DNA from: Colias croceus
Taxonomy: Eukaryota; Arthropoda; Insecta; Lepidoptera; Pieridae
DNA length: 64,000 bases
Reading direction: 5' to 3'
Assembly (NCBI RefSeq): GCF_905220415.1
Contig: NC_059537.1
Coordinates: 8,501,622-8,565,621, forward strand
The position numbers and the translations under genes are program-made. Within the stretch, counting starts at the first letter, position 1. Each line of letters opens with the position of its first letter. Of this stretch, positions 22,498 to 33,240 are shown one piece after another. The notes under the pieces were generated by a model. It did not search any database and was not told the DNA's origin. It saw only the letters and a list, made by a program, of their open reading frames with translations.

Positions 22498-22621
22498 TAT
22501 AGAGATATTTTGATACCCGAGAAAGGACATAGAACAGGTTTTATCCCGGAAATCCCACGGGAACGGGCACTATGCGGGTTTTTCTTTGACTGCGCGGGCG
22601 ATGCCGCGGGTGGAAAGCTAG

Positions 22622-23997
22622 TATTCCTATAATGATATCACTGTTATTCCCCTAAGCTGGTATTTAACAGCTATCTTCTATAAATACACAAATGTTATTC
22701 CCCTTATGTCCTTACATGGCAGTCGATGACGACTGCATGATCACTGTTAAACAACAAAATTACATATTACATACGACTGTTATTTGATTGCAAGTCTAAC
22801 CTTGGTGAAAATGAAACCCAGCTTAGCTTAGTTTATCAACATTTTGTATTACAACGAAGTCTTAAGCTGGATACTTTGAACCAGCCTGAAATTATTTAGT
22901 ATAACGGTGCATTTAGATCAAACGAGCGAATGCTCATTCAAACCCCACTATGTCAAATTCTTTTAGTTTAAACAAGCGTAGGGCATTATTTCGTTGTTCT
23001 TAGAGCGTTCGAAAAGATTAGAACATTTATAATTCTGAATACGAGTTTTCTTTTACACTAAAGAATCACGAAAGAATGCTCATGCTCTTGCTCTAGCTCT
23101 ATGTTCGTTTGATGTAAATGCACCGTAAGACAAAAGCCGAGCGAAATCCCAATTACCACACTATAAAAACATACATCAACCTTCAATATCCGACAAAACA
23201 AAACTTATATTGGACTTGTGATTGTTACCTTAACGGAGGTTGACTTAATGCTAATGCTAATAATAATAAACTCTTAAAAATTAATCTGTACCGGCACTGA
23301 GATAATACGATTATTTACGTTTTAAATACATTAGTAACTAACGTCTAACGCAACCACACAATTGTTTTTAAAATAACTGATAATTGTGAATTATCAGAAT
23401 TTGTAAGCATAGTTCTCATTTGAATTAAAACAACTGACCCTTTATTATTTGGAGTGATATTTTTTATGTTTATCTTTGCTTACGCAATTTGAGATCAACT
23501 AAGACAAAGCGATTTATCAGAATTCCTTTAAATCTATGTCATCACTCTCAACTTCAAGCATAAACATTTCGTCACATCTCTTATAATAATTTATTTGCAA
23601 ACTCTCATCAATCACATGCACTCGATGATTTTTCCTCGATTGTCAATGTTAATTTACTGGTTAATAAATAAGTGTTAATATAATAAATATACAGAGTCAG
23701 TCCATAATTCAAAGTGTATCAATAAGTACACATCACAATTTTCATTTATTTTAATTAGGTAGGTATTTAACACATATACTATAAAGATGGAACGGAATAA
23801 AATATAATGGTAATTTACGTATATAAATTAATTTTACCTAGCAAATTACAAAGAAACTAGTTTACAAAGTGTTTTATGAAAACCTATACTCTTTTATTAT
23901 ACTGATATGTTCCGTATAGGTTTTTTACCATAATTTTCCATTATATCTTTCCACAACCGGTAATTAATTAAACAACAAATTCTTTTTTTTTTTTTAG
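22622..23997. other. Upstream region of right MCT copy
   Basis: 22622-23560 has no left-arm match and contains the MITE at 22904-23126. 23560-23997 matches the left arm at about 3215-4490 once the left-arm insertions are removed. It should hold promoter sequence for the transporter, but I cannot point to a specific core element. Confidence 0.45.
22904..23126. mobile_element. Short inverted-repeat element (MITE)
   Basis: ACGGTGCATTTAGATCAAACG at the left pairs, with one mismatch, with the reverse complement of CGTTTGATGTAAATGCACCGT at the right. 223 bp, no ORF. Target duplication unclear. Confidence 0.6.
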
Positions 23998-24048
23998 AAA
24001 AACACTCACATGAAGTTTTTTAATGAAACATAAGGAAAAGCAGGAAAC
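23998..24048 (+). promoter_or_regulatory. Putative 5' UTR exon start with conserved 8-codon uORF (right MCT copy)
   Basis: A long T-run ending in AG (23996-23997) precedes the coding start by 51 bases, as at a 3' splice site. The same T-run/AG is present in the left copy (AG at 2978-2979 on the minus strand). This suggests that an unseen upstream non-coding exon is spliced here. Between this point and the start codon, both copies keep a short upstream ORF, ATG at 24010 and TAA at 24031 (left copy 2965 to 2942). It could lower translation of the main frame. The splice call is inference. Confidence 0.4.
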
Positions 24049-27000
24049 ATGTCGAAGAAAAATTCATTAGCGTTCCCAAGGACGGAGAAAAGGATAAAAC
24101 TAGTGCCCCCTGATGGAGGTTGGGGGTGGATGGTTTTAATAGGAACAGGACTTTCCAATGTAAGTATAACATCAATTATCTACCAGTCGGCAGTTATGTT
24201 GTATAAAAGTTTGTAGTATGTACCTTCATATTATAATACAATAAAAATAAAAACAAGAAATAGAGCTGCAATGAAGTAAAATACAGGATTTTTTTATCAC
24301 GATTAGCTATGTCCACATGCTATGTTTCATCTTCAAGTTTCGTCTTCATCTTTCTATTCAACTTTCGTTTGTCGCTTTCAATATTGAATTCAATATTGAA
24401 AGCGTTAACGAACGCAACGCCAACAGTCATTTACCTAGTTCATTCGTAGTTTGTCAGCTTGTGGAAACATGTGCGACGACAACATTTTACTTAGTGGAAT
24501 ATGTGCTGCTTACTTGGTCATAAGAAATTCCAGAAAAAAAAGAACCAAGCGAAAGTATTGGATACGAGGCTATTACAATAATCGAAGTAATGTGATTTTG
24601 AGAGAACTACGAGAAGATAAAGATATTCTTTTTAAAAATTTTACACAATATGTCTGAAAAAAATTCGATAGACTTTTGAAATTGGTTACACCATCTTGTT
24701 GTTGAACGCTTTGTGGCACAGAAATCCACCAGACGCGGGAAACGTCTTTCGCAGCGCGCGCTGTGCTTTCAACTGTCAAAAACGCATGCGTCAAGGGCAT
24801 GCGTTGCGTGCGCTGTTGACTGCGATGTGACGCATGCCCTTGATGAACGAAAAAAGGCACAGTGTGGACATAGCTATTCACGTCACTTCGAACACAGAAG
24901 TCTTGATACGCTTCAATTTTTAAAATTGTCTGGTGTTGACTTATATTTTTTATAATAGATTTGGTAGATGATATTATATACTTGTTTAGTATTATCATAG
25001 ATACCTACGTTGAATGAAGGTCACGGATTTTTACCAAACGATATGATAAATGATTTCTAATACATTTTATCTAATTCTGATAAAGGCCCGTATTATTGAT
25101 TTTTTTTTCTTTTTATTTCATAATAGCCTCCCATATTATGAATCTAGAGCCGTAGATAATATATTTGAATAAATTACTCAAGACTGCTTTAAAGAAATGA
25201 AGAAATATCAACGAAATTTGAATCTTTTAAGCTAATTTCAGTAAATTAATATTACTATTTCAATTTATTCATGAAAAGTATATTTACATTGAAACTCTGT
25301 AAATAACAAATATGAGGTAATCCCAAACTTTTTTTATATTAATGGCAAGCATATTATTATATTCAAATTTCTAGTGGTATTCAGTTTTAATACATATTCT
25401 GATTGTTCTAAAATTTTTAAGCAATATTTTTAAGTATTAAATCAAGATGAACTTTTATTTTAGATTTTCAATCAGTCTATGTTGTCCCTCTTCAGCTTGC
25501 TATACGGAGATGCTCTGGAAGCAATGGGACACACGACGCAAGGAGCGGCCATAGTTCTCAGTGTTATGCTTTTTGTGTCCAATTTCGGTGGTCCGATCGC
25601 CGGTGCTCTAGTTAAATTGACGTCAGCCAGATTTGTGTGCGTCACTGGAGCTGTGTTCTGTACCACAGGAATATTCTGTAGTGGATTTTCAACGAACATA
25701 GTGCATTTGATTATAAGTTACGGCATACTTTTAGGTAAGTTTCTGTGTTGTCATTTCAAAGTTTATATTTTCAGTATTTCAATTTTCAACTCCAAACAGG
25801 CTGTGTTGTGTCAAGTATTTTTGCTGCATTTAAAATTATTTAACTCATATTTTTTAATAAAACACCATGATATAACCCTCCTAGTTCTGTTCCAACCTTA
25901 TTCTTATACAGCTGAACAAAGCTCAGATATTGCAGTTTCCTCCCATCAAATCCAATTTTGTTTTTTCTTCTTACATGTCCGCGACAGTATACCTACATAC
26001 AATTAGCTATAAAATTCGTTATTCGTAAATTAATACTTACACTTAATTTCATTTCAGGTCTAGGGTTAGGTTTTATTCAAAATGCTGGCTTCGTGTCCAT
26101 AAATAGCTACTTTAAGTTGAAAAAGAGTATTGCTGTTGGAATAGCAATGGCGGGAACCGGTATTGGGCAGACCATAATGCCTCATGTGGTGCGATATCTC
26201 CTGGACCATTATGGGTTTAGAGGAGCATGCTTACTTCTCTCTTCCCTCAGCTTGCATGGGGTAGGTATACCAACCTATATCGATTCCGTTGATAGCTCTA
26301 TAAATCAATTTGTAATTAACAAAATATTTTGTCATTTTAGATTTGTGGAACGCTGTTAATACAACCCGTGGAGTGGCACATGAAAAAAGTAGAAGAAGAA
26401 GTTGTAGTTGATGAAAAAATTTCGCTATTAGAGAATAATCACGAAAATAATGATGAAGTATACAAGGGTACTAGGCGTGCAACTGTACCAACAGTATTGC
26501 ATGAAAATGGCAAGGAAAAAGAAAATTCTCATAAAATATCTCAAAGTCATACCGAATTACAAATGCATCAAAATGGTAAAACAAATGGCCATATGAATGG
26601 TACGCATTTCAATGAAAAATTGCCTTTATTTCAAATAATCTTAAGATTTTATAATGTGTATTGTACGTTATTTTTATTTTCTAGGACATAATCACGCAGA
26701 ACCGAAGAAAAACAAAACAATTCTACAAAAAATATACGATTTACTTGATATTTCCCTTTTATCCAGCCCACGATTTTTAAATGTTATACTCGGAACAGCT
26801 TTAACATTTATTTCAATACAAAACTTCAGCATGCTATATCCACTTTTCCTGCAGGTATTTATTCATATTTCCATAACAAATTTATTGATGATATTCTAGA
26901 AATTTAAAATTTTTATTTATTGTAGAAAGTTGCCGGTATGAATAAACAAGAAACTGCTAACTGCATGTCAGCCGTAGCGTTTGCAGATATTATTGGAAGA

Positions 27001-27687
27001 CTTTCATTGCCGCAAGCGCAATCAAAATTCAAAATATCAGCTAGAATGACGTTGGTATTGACCAGTATTTGGTTACTTGTAATAAGACAAAGTAAGTAGC
27101 CATTCCAAAATATATCTAACTACATATTTAAATAAATAAAAAGTAATTTAAATATGACAGCTTACACGATACCTAAATGTATATTTTACTGTCACAGTAA
27201 ATTGACATTATCATCATCAAAAATTCCATATTTAGGGTATATGTTTCCACGTAATTTGATAAGGGATTAATCTAATCTGGCTGCATGTCCTTTACCTTGA
27301 TAAGGTATGTATTTATATTTGATCTCTTTTACAGTTTTGGCCTACCAAACGGATATGTTCGTGTTGCTTGCTATGTCGTCATTATATGGATTTGGGAGAA
27401 GTATGGTGATTGTATCTAGGAACATTGCAATCTCAGAACAATGTAGAATGGATCAGGTAGCGTCAGCTGTAGGTCTGGGAATGTTAAGTATGGGTATCAT
27501 CGTCCCTCCTATGGGCTACTTCCTAGGCTGGATAAGAGATTATACCGGTAGTTACATTATTTGTATAACTGCGCAAAACGCAATTCTAGTGCTGTTCCTA
27601 ATCATGTGGATACCGGATATGTTACATCAATATTACCAAGATAAAAAGAAAAATAAAAAAATAGTAGAAGAAACGCAGATGACGTAA
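24049..27687 (+). CDS. Monocarboxylate transporter-like (SLC16/MCT) gene, right copy, complete
   Basis: Seven coding exons: 24049-24159, 25464-25734, 26058-26260, 26341-26599, 26685-26854, 26926-27091 and 27335-27687 (stop TAA). They join in frame to 510 codons, a normal SLC16 length. Donors and acceptors are all GT-AG. The N-terminal half (exons 1-3, residues 1-195) begins with the MCT signature PPDGGWGW in TM1 and contains YFKLKKSIAVG near TM5. Exon 4 (about 196-281) is a hydrophilic cytosolic loop. Exons 5-7 supply TM7-12. D359 and R363 (ADIIGR) match the TM8 acidic/basic pair used for proton-coupled substrate binding in characterised MCTs. The C-tail is Lys-rich. Family assignment is firm; lactate, ketone-body or other substrate is unknown. 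Intron 1 is about 590 bp longer than in the left copy because of a Harbinger insertion. Confidence 0.92.
24305..24875 (+). mobile_element. PIF/Harbinger-derived element in intron 1 of right MCT copy
   Basis: 571 bp with 14-bp perfect terminal inverted repeats (AGCTATGTCCACAT). It is flanked by 3-bp ATT on both sides and absent from the matching site of the left copy (about 2663-2675). A 3-bp duplication fits PIF/Harbinger. Inside, 24451-24657 reads a Lys/Arg-rich stretch (KRKYWIRGYY, then LRELREDKD and LFKNFTQYV). This looks like the N-terminal region of Harbinger (HARBI1-like) transposases, then a TGA, then KKFDRLLKLVTP in the same frame. The rest of the transposase is missing, so the copy is non-autonomous. 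It also holds a perfect 32-bp palindrome (24373-24404) and a subterminal 14-bp inverted pair at about 24791-24843. Confidence 0.75.
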
Positions 27688-27968
27688 GGCGCATACACTA
27701 GATGAATTCACACAGACTGTGATATTAATAAGCCAAATGAAACAAGACTAGCGTAGGTAATTGTGAAGTAAAAGGCTGCATAATTGTTGAACATATGAAG
27801 CCCTACCGAGAGAAGTTGGCTGTGATGTTTTCAAATGTATACGTGTACAATATAACTTAATTGACACCAGTTAGCATTTATAACATTGAGACTGATGTAG
27901 TAATTTGTGTGAAAGGGAGACATAATTAATATTAATTTAATTTAACAAATGTACGTTATTTCTAGTCT

Positions 27969-27978
27969 AATAAATAAA
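27969..27978 (+). terminator. Overlapping AATAAA polyadenylation signals, right MCT copy
   Basis: Two overlapping AATAAA hexamers lie about 285 bases after the TAA stop of the transporter gene, followed by T-rich sequence. Spacing fits a 3' UTR of about 300 bases. No transcript evidence is available here. Confidence 0.5.
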
Positions 27979-27999
27979 TTATTTTATTTATATTCGTAT

Positions 28000-30750
28000 T
28001 TCTTTTTTTCCTACCTCTGCAATTATTTTGAGATTTTTGACGACATAATATTATATTAACTGCGATAATAACTATCAGAGATATTATGCTAATTAAAAAA
28101 AGAACTTTTCGTAAATTATTGTTGATAGTTTTTTTCTTTTTTATAAAACACTAAAATAACGATGAAAATAATATTGGATAAATACTTGATAAATAGGTTA
28201 ATATGATACAATAAACAATAAATTGATAAATAAATTAAATTGTAAACTTAATACGCGACGTTTAGTCAATAAGTACAAACATCTCTCACTTCATGAGATT
28301 TCAGTAAAATTATAGCTCTATAAAACAGAAGTAGCATGTTACAGTTTACAAAAGTTAAACCAACCGATCAGTTCGGAAATCTCATGTATAATTCAGCAAG
28401 AGACGCTGAGAGTCGCGCGCCTGACCGTCGGCGCCGCGCCGCTCACCTGCATACGGATGGAACCGCTTTACCATAAACATAAATGACAAAATATCTTTCT
28501 AATATCAACTGACGTAAAGAAAATAAAGCATGATATATGGAAATTCACAATGTTTTTCATGAACGTCAGTTTCATCCCGTATATTGTCGATAAGATAATG
28601 CTTGCTATATTGAAAGGGCATTTACTAAATTGCCAGATAAGAATTCGTATTGGCATTTTTATTCATACTTCACAGCAATTCGTCAGGTTTTCAATATTGA
28701 ATTACTTCGGTACGGACAGTCGCTTAATCAGTCTGAATTTAATGGAACAAATTGTAAATTCTTTTTTATTTATACCTATAACTATCTTAGTACGAACGTA
28801 TAATAGGTCGATGAAAACTAGTATAATGTTTGTGCACAAGGTCCTCAAACAGAAGTCGTGTAACAAACGATGTCAGATTTTGATAACGACCTGCAATTAG
28901 TCCGAGAGCGGAACTAACAAAGATGGACACTGATGGCACCCTTTAAATCTTGATTAGCTGCAACATCAGCGGAATTTTTGTGATACCTTTGGACTGAGAT
29001 TTTACTATTTTACCATTTCTTTTTACAACAATTTATATGTCCATAAAAACGTATATGTTTGTTATAAAATATTTCTTTCCTAACCATATCAGTAGACTAT
29101 AAAATATAAATGAATTTATCCATACTTCATACATACATAATTCTTGTATTTTTTAAATATTATGTAGAAACATGGTAAGTAATTATTATTAAGTATCTAT
29201 TATAACTCAATAGGTTGCATTTTTCCCTTTAAACAGTTTCTGTGCTCTATTCAAATTATTCACTGTGAACTTATCTATAGAGTTGTCCGAGGAATAAGGT
29301 ACGTTTTATGTTTTCCTTATAGGAATCGTTCACAAGAAACTTAATAAAATGAAAATTAATGTTTTGTAATGTAACGCTTCTAACAAGGTGATTTTATGAA
29401 CATTAATATTCTGTTATACTTTGGGTACTTCTTGGAACCTGAGCATGAATTATACATAAATTTTCATAAATTAGTAACTATGAAGATGAGTATTGTGTAT
29501 TGAGTATGATGATATTATCTAAACTCAGTATAAACAATTTTGTTTATATAAAGATGTTTGCGATAATTTATCTCACATATTGATCATTTTGGACATATCT
29601 TAAGCCCATTTACAGTAAATAAACATCATAGATGTAGAGTTATTTCGATACTAAATTTAATAAACAACAATCTGAAACATTATATGCAAATTATAGTAGG
29701 CGGCACAGATTTATTTGTGTTTAATTTAGCCTGCGCTAAATAAATTCATTCCTACCGTGCAACGAGCACGGCGTAAATCTGTAGGGTGCTTTCGTATATA
29801 TTTCGAGCAAGTCTAACAGATTATGCTCGCAATTTTGTTTACATTGGGACTAGAGCTGAACCATTTTTACGTATCTGCATTTATCAAGTTAACTGTTATC
29901 ACGGTCTAATGACGCAATAAAAACATGCTAAACGGAATTATGTTTTTTAATAAAACCGAGTTAGGACTGACCTTTGTTAATTAATAATATTATTGTTTTA
30001 TCCACTTGAGCGTAATATGATTTATTGATATGAAAATTAATGTTTTGTTTCATTGAAACCGTATTAAAAAAATTCAAGTATAAACAATGAGTAGTCAAAA
30101 TATTTAATCAGTTTGCAAGATTAATTATAACGGAGGAAAGAGCAATAGCAAATTTCCGTAGATCATAGTAAGTACAGTATCTGGAGAAAGGTTCTCATAT
30201 TACTCATAAAGTTGCCAAACTTTCAATTATAACTTTGCACATAACCTGTAAATAAAAGTGAATAGAGTCCGTTTATTTGGTGGAGTGCGGAATAATTTGG
30301 TAAATTCGCTTAGAACGTAATATTCTCCGTTCACTGAGGGAACGTAAAACAAAACTCACGCCAACAAAACCAGTGTGTGCAGCTGAATATAAATTGCTGT
30401 ATTATATGCAACTGTTTCCTCTAAATTAATTACTTATCATATGTTGACTTGTTTTGGATAATAATAGTCACGTTACGTCACGTTACACTAGTACGAAATG
30501 GTTTGCAGATGTGTACACAGTGGGTATGTCTATTGATATGATGCGTAGATATTAGGCAATCGCAATTTAACTTGAAACTTTTTAAATTTTACGAACGATG
30601 TGTATTCAAAATTACAAGCATTACTTATTAACCTAAACCGGAATAACTCAGTAAGGGTTTGTGGTAACAAGCGAAGAAAACGAAAGCACATAATATTATC
30701 TAATAATTATAAAAAAAAACGACGTGTGGCACTCGGGGACTGCCGCGGTA
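28000..30750. other. Intergenic DNA; no gene supported
   Basis: AT-rich. A 116-codon frame at 28550-28900 has no recognisable domain and is probably chance. 28405-28450 is an isolated GC/CpG-rich patch. On the minus strand it contains ATGCAG|GTGAGC, a good 5' splice-site match, so a first exon of an unseen minus-strand gene is possible but unproven. Confidence 0.35.
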
Positions 30751-30883
30751 AAGCTATTGCATGCTATGCCTTCAAGCCACACCTCCGTGCCCGTCGGAGT
30801 GGGGAACGTGAGGTTTTTCGTTACGGAATTTCTAGATTCGGTCCCCGCACTCAAGGCCCGCGATAGAAGCTATGCAATAGCTT
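30751..30883. mobile_element. GC-rich short inverted-repeat element
   Basis: AAGCTATTGCAT at 30751-30762 and its exact complement ATGCAATAGCTT at 30872-30883. The interior is about 55% GC in AT-rich surroundings. The GC-rich character extends left to about 30720. Looks like a MITE. No ORF is meaningful. Confidence 0.5.
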
Positions 30884-31224
30884 AAAAAGACAATTTATTA
30901 TGCCCACTCCTTTCCGGACTACCTATATATAAAATAGTTTATTTTACGTATGCAGCATGTTTATTAAATAACTTGCCGCTTGCCCCGGCCTAAAATATCC
31001 TGTGCTACTCCGGAATTGTGTAGCGTTTAGTGAATGTTCTTTCGAGATGGGATCAGTATTTCGGAAGAACCAAAAAAAAATGTAATGTAAGTAACATACA
31101 TAAAATATTTGCTTATGTTAATTACAGATGATAGTTCCAGAATTGTTTTTTTATATTTCTTTAGATCTTTAAAAATATATCGCTATACATTAATGCTATA
31201 ATTATAAATTAACCGAGGTACGTA

Positions 31225-32508
31225 GGCGGTCCCAAAATTACCCGACCTGACTTAAGTACTGGCAGTTTTATTCGATTAAATACTCTTTTTAAAAAGTCTG
31301 ATCAATGCGAATTTTAAATTTGGAATTCGAACACGCTAGGTCATTTGTCATTTGTTTTGTAGTCCTTGAAAGTGAACGCTGTTAGAGAATTTTCTAATAT
31401 GGATAAAATTGGTCTACGATACGTCATTCAATACTTTTATTTGAAAGGCCTCAGCCCAACTAACATAAAAGAAGAGCTAGATTCTACATTGGGGGAGTCT
31501 TCTCCTTCGTTTACAACGGTAAAATATTGGGTGGCCGAGTTCAAACGTGGCCGAACGAACTGTCTAGATGAACCTCGCTGTGGGCGACCAAATGAGGTGA
31601 CTTCGCCAGAAATGGTAAAAAAAATCCACAAAATTGTATTGGAAGATCGTCGACTAAAAGTGCGCGAGCTAGCAGATATGGTAGGCATTTCAAAAAGTGC
31701 AGTACATCGTATCTTAACTGAAAAGTTGGACATGAGGAAGCTGTGCGCAAGGTGGGTGCCGCGATTACTCACACTAGAGCAAAAACAGCGTCGTGAGGAT
31801 GTTTCAGTCGAGTGTTTGACAAAATTTCAAAGCAATAGTGCAGAGTTTTTGCGTCGATTTATTACCATGGATGAAACGTGGGTTCATTATTTCACACCGG
31901 AGACGAAAGAACAGTCAAAGCAATGGACCGCAAGGGGAGAATCGGCCCCAAAGAAGGCAAAAACGGTTCCATCGGCAGGAAAAGTCATGGCATCGGCTTT
32001 CTGGGACGCTCGTGGAATAATCTTCATAGATTATCTACCAAGAGGAAAAACCATTAACGGCGAGTATTACGCAAACTTGTTGCAGCGTCTAAGTGAAGAA
32101 ATAAAGATAAAACGGCCTCATCTATCAAAGAAAAAAGTTTTGTTTCATCGGTACAACGCGCCAGTCCACACCTCCGGCATTGCGATGGCTAAAATCGAAG
32201 AATTAAAGTTTGAATTGCTACCTCATGCACCTTATTCACCAGATTTGGCCCCATCTGATTATTTTCTGTTCCAAAACTTAAAAAAATGGCTCGGTGGGAA
32301 AAGATTTGCAAGCAATGAAGATGTTGAGTCTACGGTTAATGCCTATTTTGAAGAGCTCGACAGTTCCTACTACAGACGCGGCATTGAAGCTATAGAGCAC
32401 CGCTGGGAAAAGTGTAAAGGACTACAAGGAAGCTATGTAGAGAAATAAATATAATTTATTCCATATTTATTGTTTTTTCTTGGTTAGGTCGGCTACTTTT
32501 GGGACTAT
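31225..32508 (+). mobile_element. Full-length mariner element
   Basis: 1,284 bp between TA dinucleotides (31223-31224 and 32509-32510). The imperfect inverted ends share GTCCCAAAA, TA, then CCGACCT. The size and single transposase gene fit a complete mariner. Confidence 0.82.
31366..32448 (+). CDS. Mariner transposase, open frame but second catalytic Asp replaced by Tyr
   Basis: 360 codons. The natural start is probably Met12 (31399), giving 349 residues as in other mariners. The N-terminal paired helix-turn-helix region includes LADMVGISKSAVHRIL (about residues 102-117). WVPRLLT (130-136) is the conserved linker. The DDE core has D169 (TMDETWVHYF) and D298 (APSDYFLF). The second Asp of the HxDNAPxH box is Y263 (FHRYNAPVH). 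Spacing 263 to 298 is 35, as in DD34D enzymes. One G-to-T change at 32152 would give this. Metal-ion catalysis should be lost although the frame is intact, so the copy is probably inactive. It might still bind ends or interfere with active copies. Confidence 0.9.
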   Translation: MKVNAVREFSNMDKIGLRYVIQYFYLKGLSPTNIKEELDSTLGESSPSFTTVKYWVAEFKRGRTNCLDEPRCGRPNEVTSPEMVKKIHKIVLEDRRLKVRELADMVGISKSAVHRILTEKLDMRKLCARWVPRLLTLEQKQRREDVSVECLTKFQSNSAEFLRRFITMDETWVHYFTPETKEQSKQWTARGESAPKKAKTVPSAGKVMASAFWDARGIIFIDYLPRGKTINGEYYANLLQRLSEEIKIKRPHLSKKKVLFHRYNAPVHTSGIAMAKIEELKFELLPHAPYSPDLAPSDYFLFQNLKKWLGGKRFASNEDVESTVNAYFEELDSSYYRRGIEAIEHRWEKCKGLQGSYVEK

Positions 32509-32576
32509 TAGATATAGGCATAGCCATTTAATCTCAGTATTGGTCAGCCCTATATGCAATAACTATTTATAGAATT

Positions 32577-33074
32577 GTGTTTTGTTCTATTCGCAATAAA
32601 CAATTGATTTATTTTGAAAATTGGCAAAATTTATACGCAATTGATAAGGATATGGAGCAATTAGACAAACTTGAGCGTCTTCAGAATTTTGGTATCCGGT
32701 TCGTATTTGGTCTTCGCAAATACGATCACGTCTCCTCCTTTCGCAAGAAGCTCAAGTGGCTCCCAATCCGTCTTCGCCGGAATGTGCATTATTTGCTGCT
32801 ACTATATCGTATCTTTTTTGACCCTAAGACCCCTTCCTATCTCAAAAATAAATTTAACTTCCTGCATTGTGAAAATTATTCTCTTCGTTCTGTTGATAGG
32901 CTTGTTTTGAGTATTCCTTTTCACCGCACACACTTCTATGGCGATTCCTTTACGGTTACTGCCATTAACCTCTGGAATGCCTTGCCGATAAATATCAGAC
33001 AAGCCCAAACGCTATCCACATTCAAAAGCCTTGTCAGAAGTCATTACCTGAATCTTGCTTTTGACTCGGGATAG
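32577..33074 (+). pseudogene. Non-LTR retrotransposon C-terminal fragment (Jockey/CR1 group)
   Basis: 165-codon frame with the C-terminal region found after the RT of Jockey/CR1-type ORF2: KLERLQNFGIRFVFGLRKYD, LKWLPIRLRRNVHYL, KTPSYLKNKFNFL, INLWNALPINIR and STFKSLVRSHYL, then stop. 5'-truncated, with no catalytic motifs. It lies just past the mariner's right end, which may have inserted near it. An (ATTT)n run at about 33148 may be tail-derived. Confidence 0.72.
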
Positions 33075-33209
33075 TTTAGCTCATGATCTCTCTTTCGCTG
33101 TAATTTGCCTTTTTATACATATTATATTATGTATATGTATTGTATGTATTTATTTATTTATTTATGGTATGTATTTATAATTATAGGTATATACGTATTT
33201 TTTATATGT

Positions 33210-33240
33210 TGTGATGTGTGGTGTGCGTCCATTACGGGCA
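33210..33240 (-). repeat. 3' terminus remnant: LTR end plus 15-bp patch from gag
   Basis: 33210-33228 (TGTGATGTGTGGTGTGCGT) equals the inverted outer end of the 5' LTR for 19 bases. 33226-33240 (CGTCCATTACGGGCA) equals gag bases 37414-37428. The two overlap by CGT. Together they replace the expected integrase tail, polypurine tract and 3' LTR. Confidence 0.75.

Larger units (their letters stand above)
21386..22621 (+). mobile_element. Helitron split by a nested element
   Basis: Start TCCATACTAATATTATAAATG (21386) after A. End CTAG (22618-22621) before T. Bases 21484-22497 are a foreign insertion. Removing them leaves 222 bp that matches the Helitron at 5377-5593 straight through. Confidence 0.85.
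19064..27586 (+). repeat. Right arm of large diverged inverted duplication
   Basis: Inverted partner of 1-7943. From about 19064 to 20994 it matches 7943 back to about 4520. From about 23560 onward it matches about 4490 back to 1. The block 20995-23560, which holds two Helitron-type insertions, a fold-back element and a MITE, has no counterpart in the left arm. It was either inserted here or deleted there. The arm may continue past 27586, since the left partner is cut by the window edge. Confidence 0.88.

Noticed and set aside
24573..24998. 141-codon minus-strand ORF
   Set aside because: Covers the Harbinger element antisense and its flank. The plus strand carries the recognisable transposase fragment.
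28550..28900. 116-codon ORF downstream of the transporter
   Set aside because: No domain, no splice context, hydrophobic/Ile-rich composition expected by chance in AT-rich DNA.
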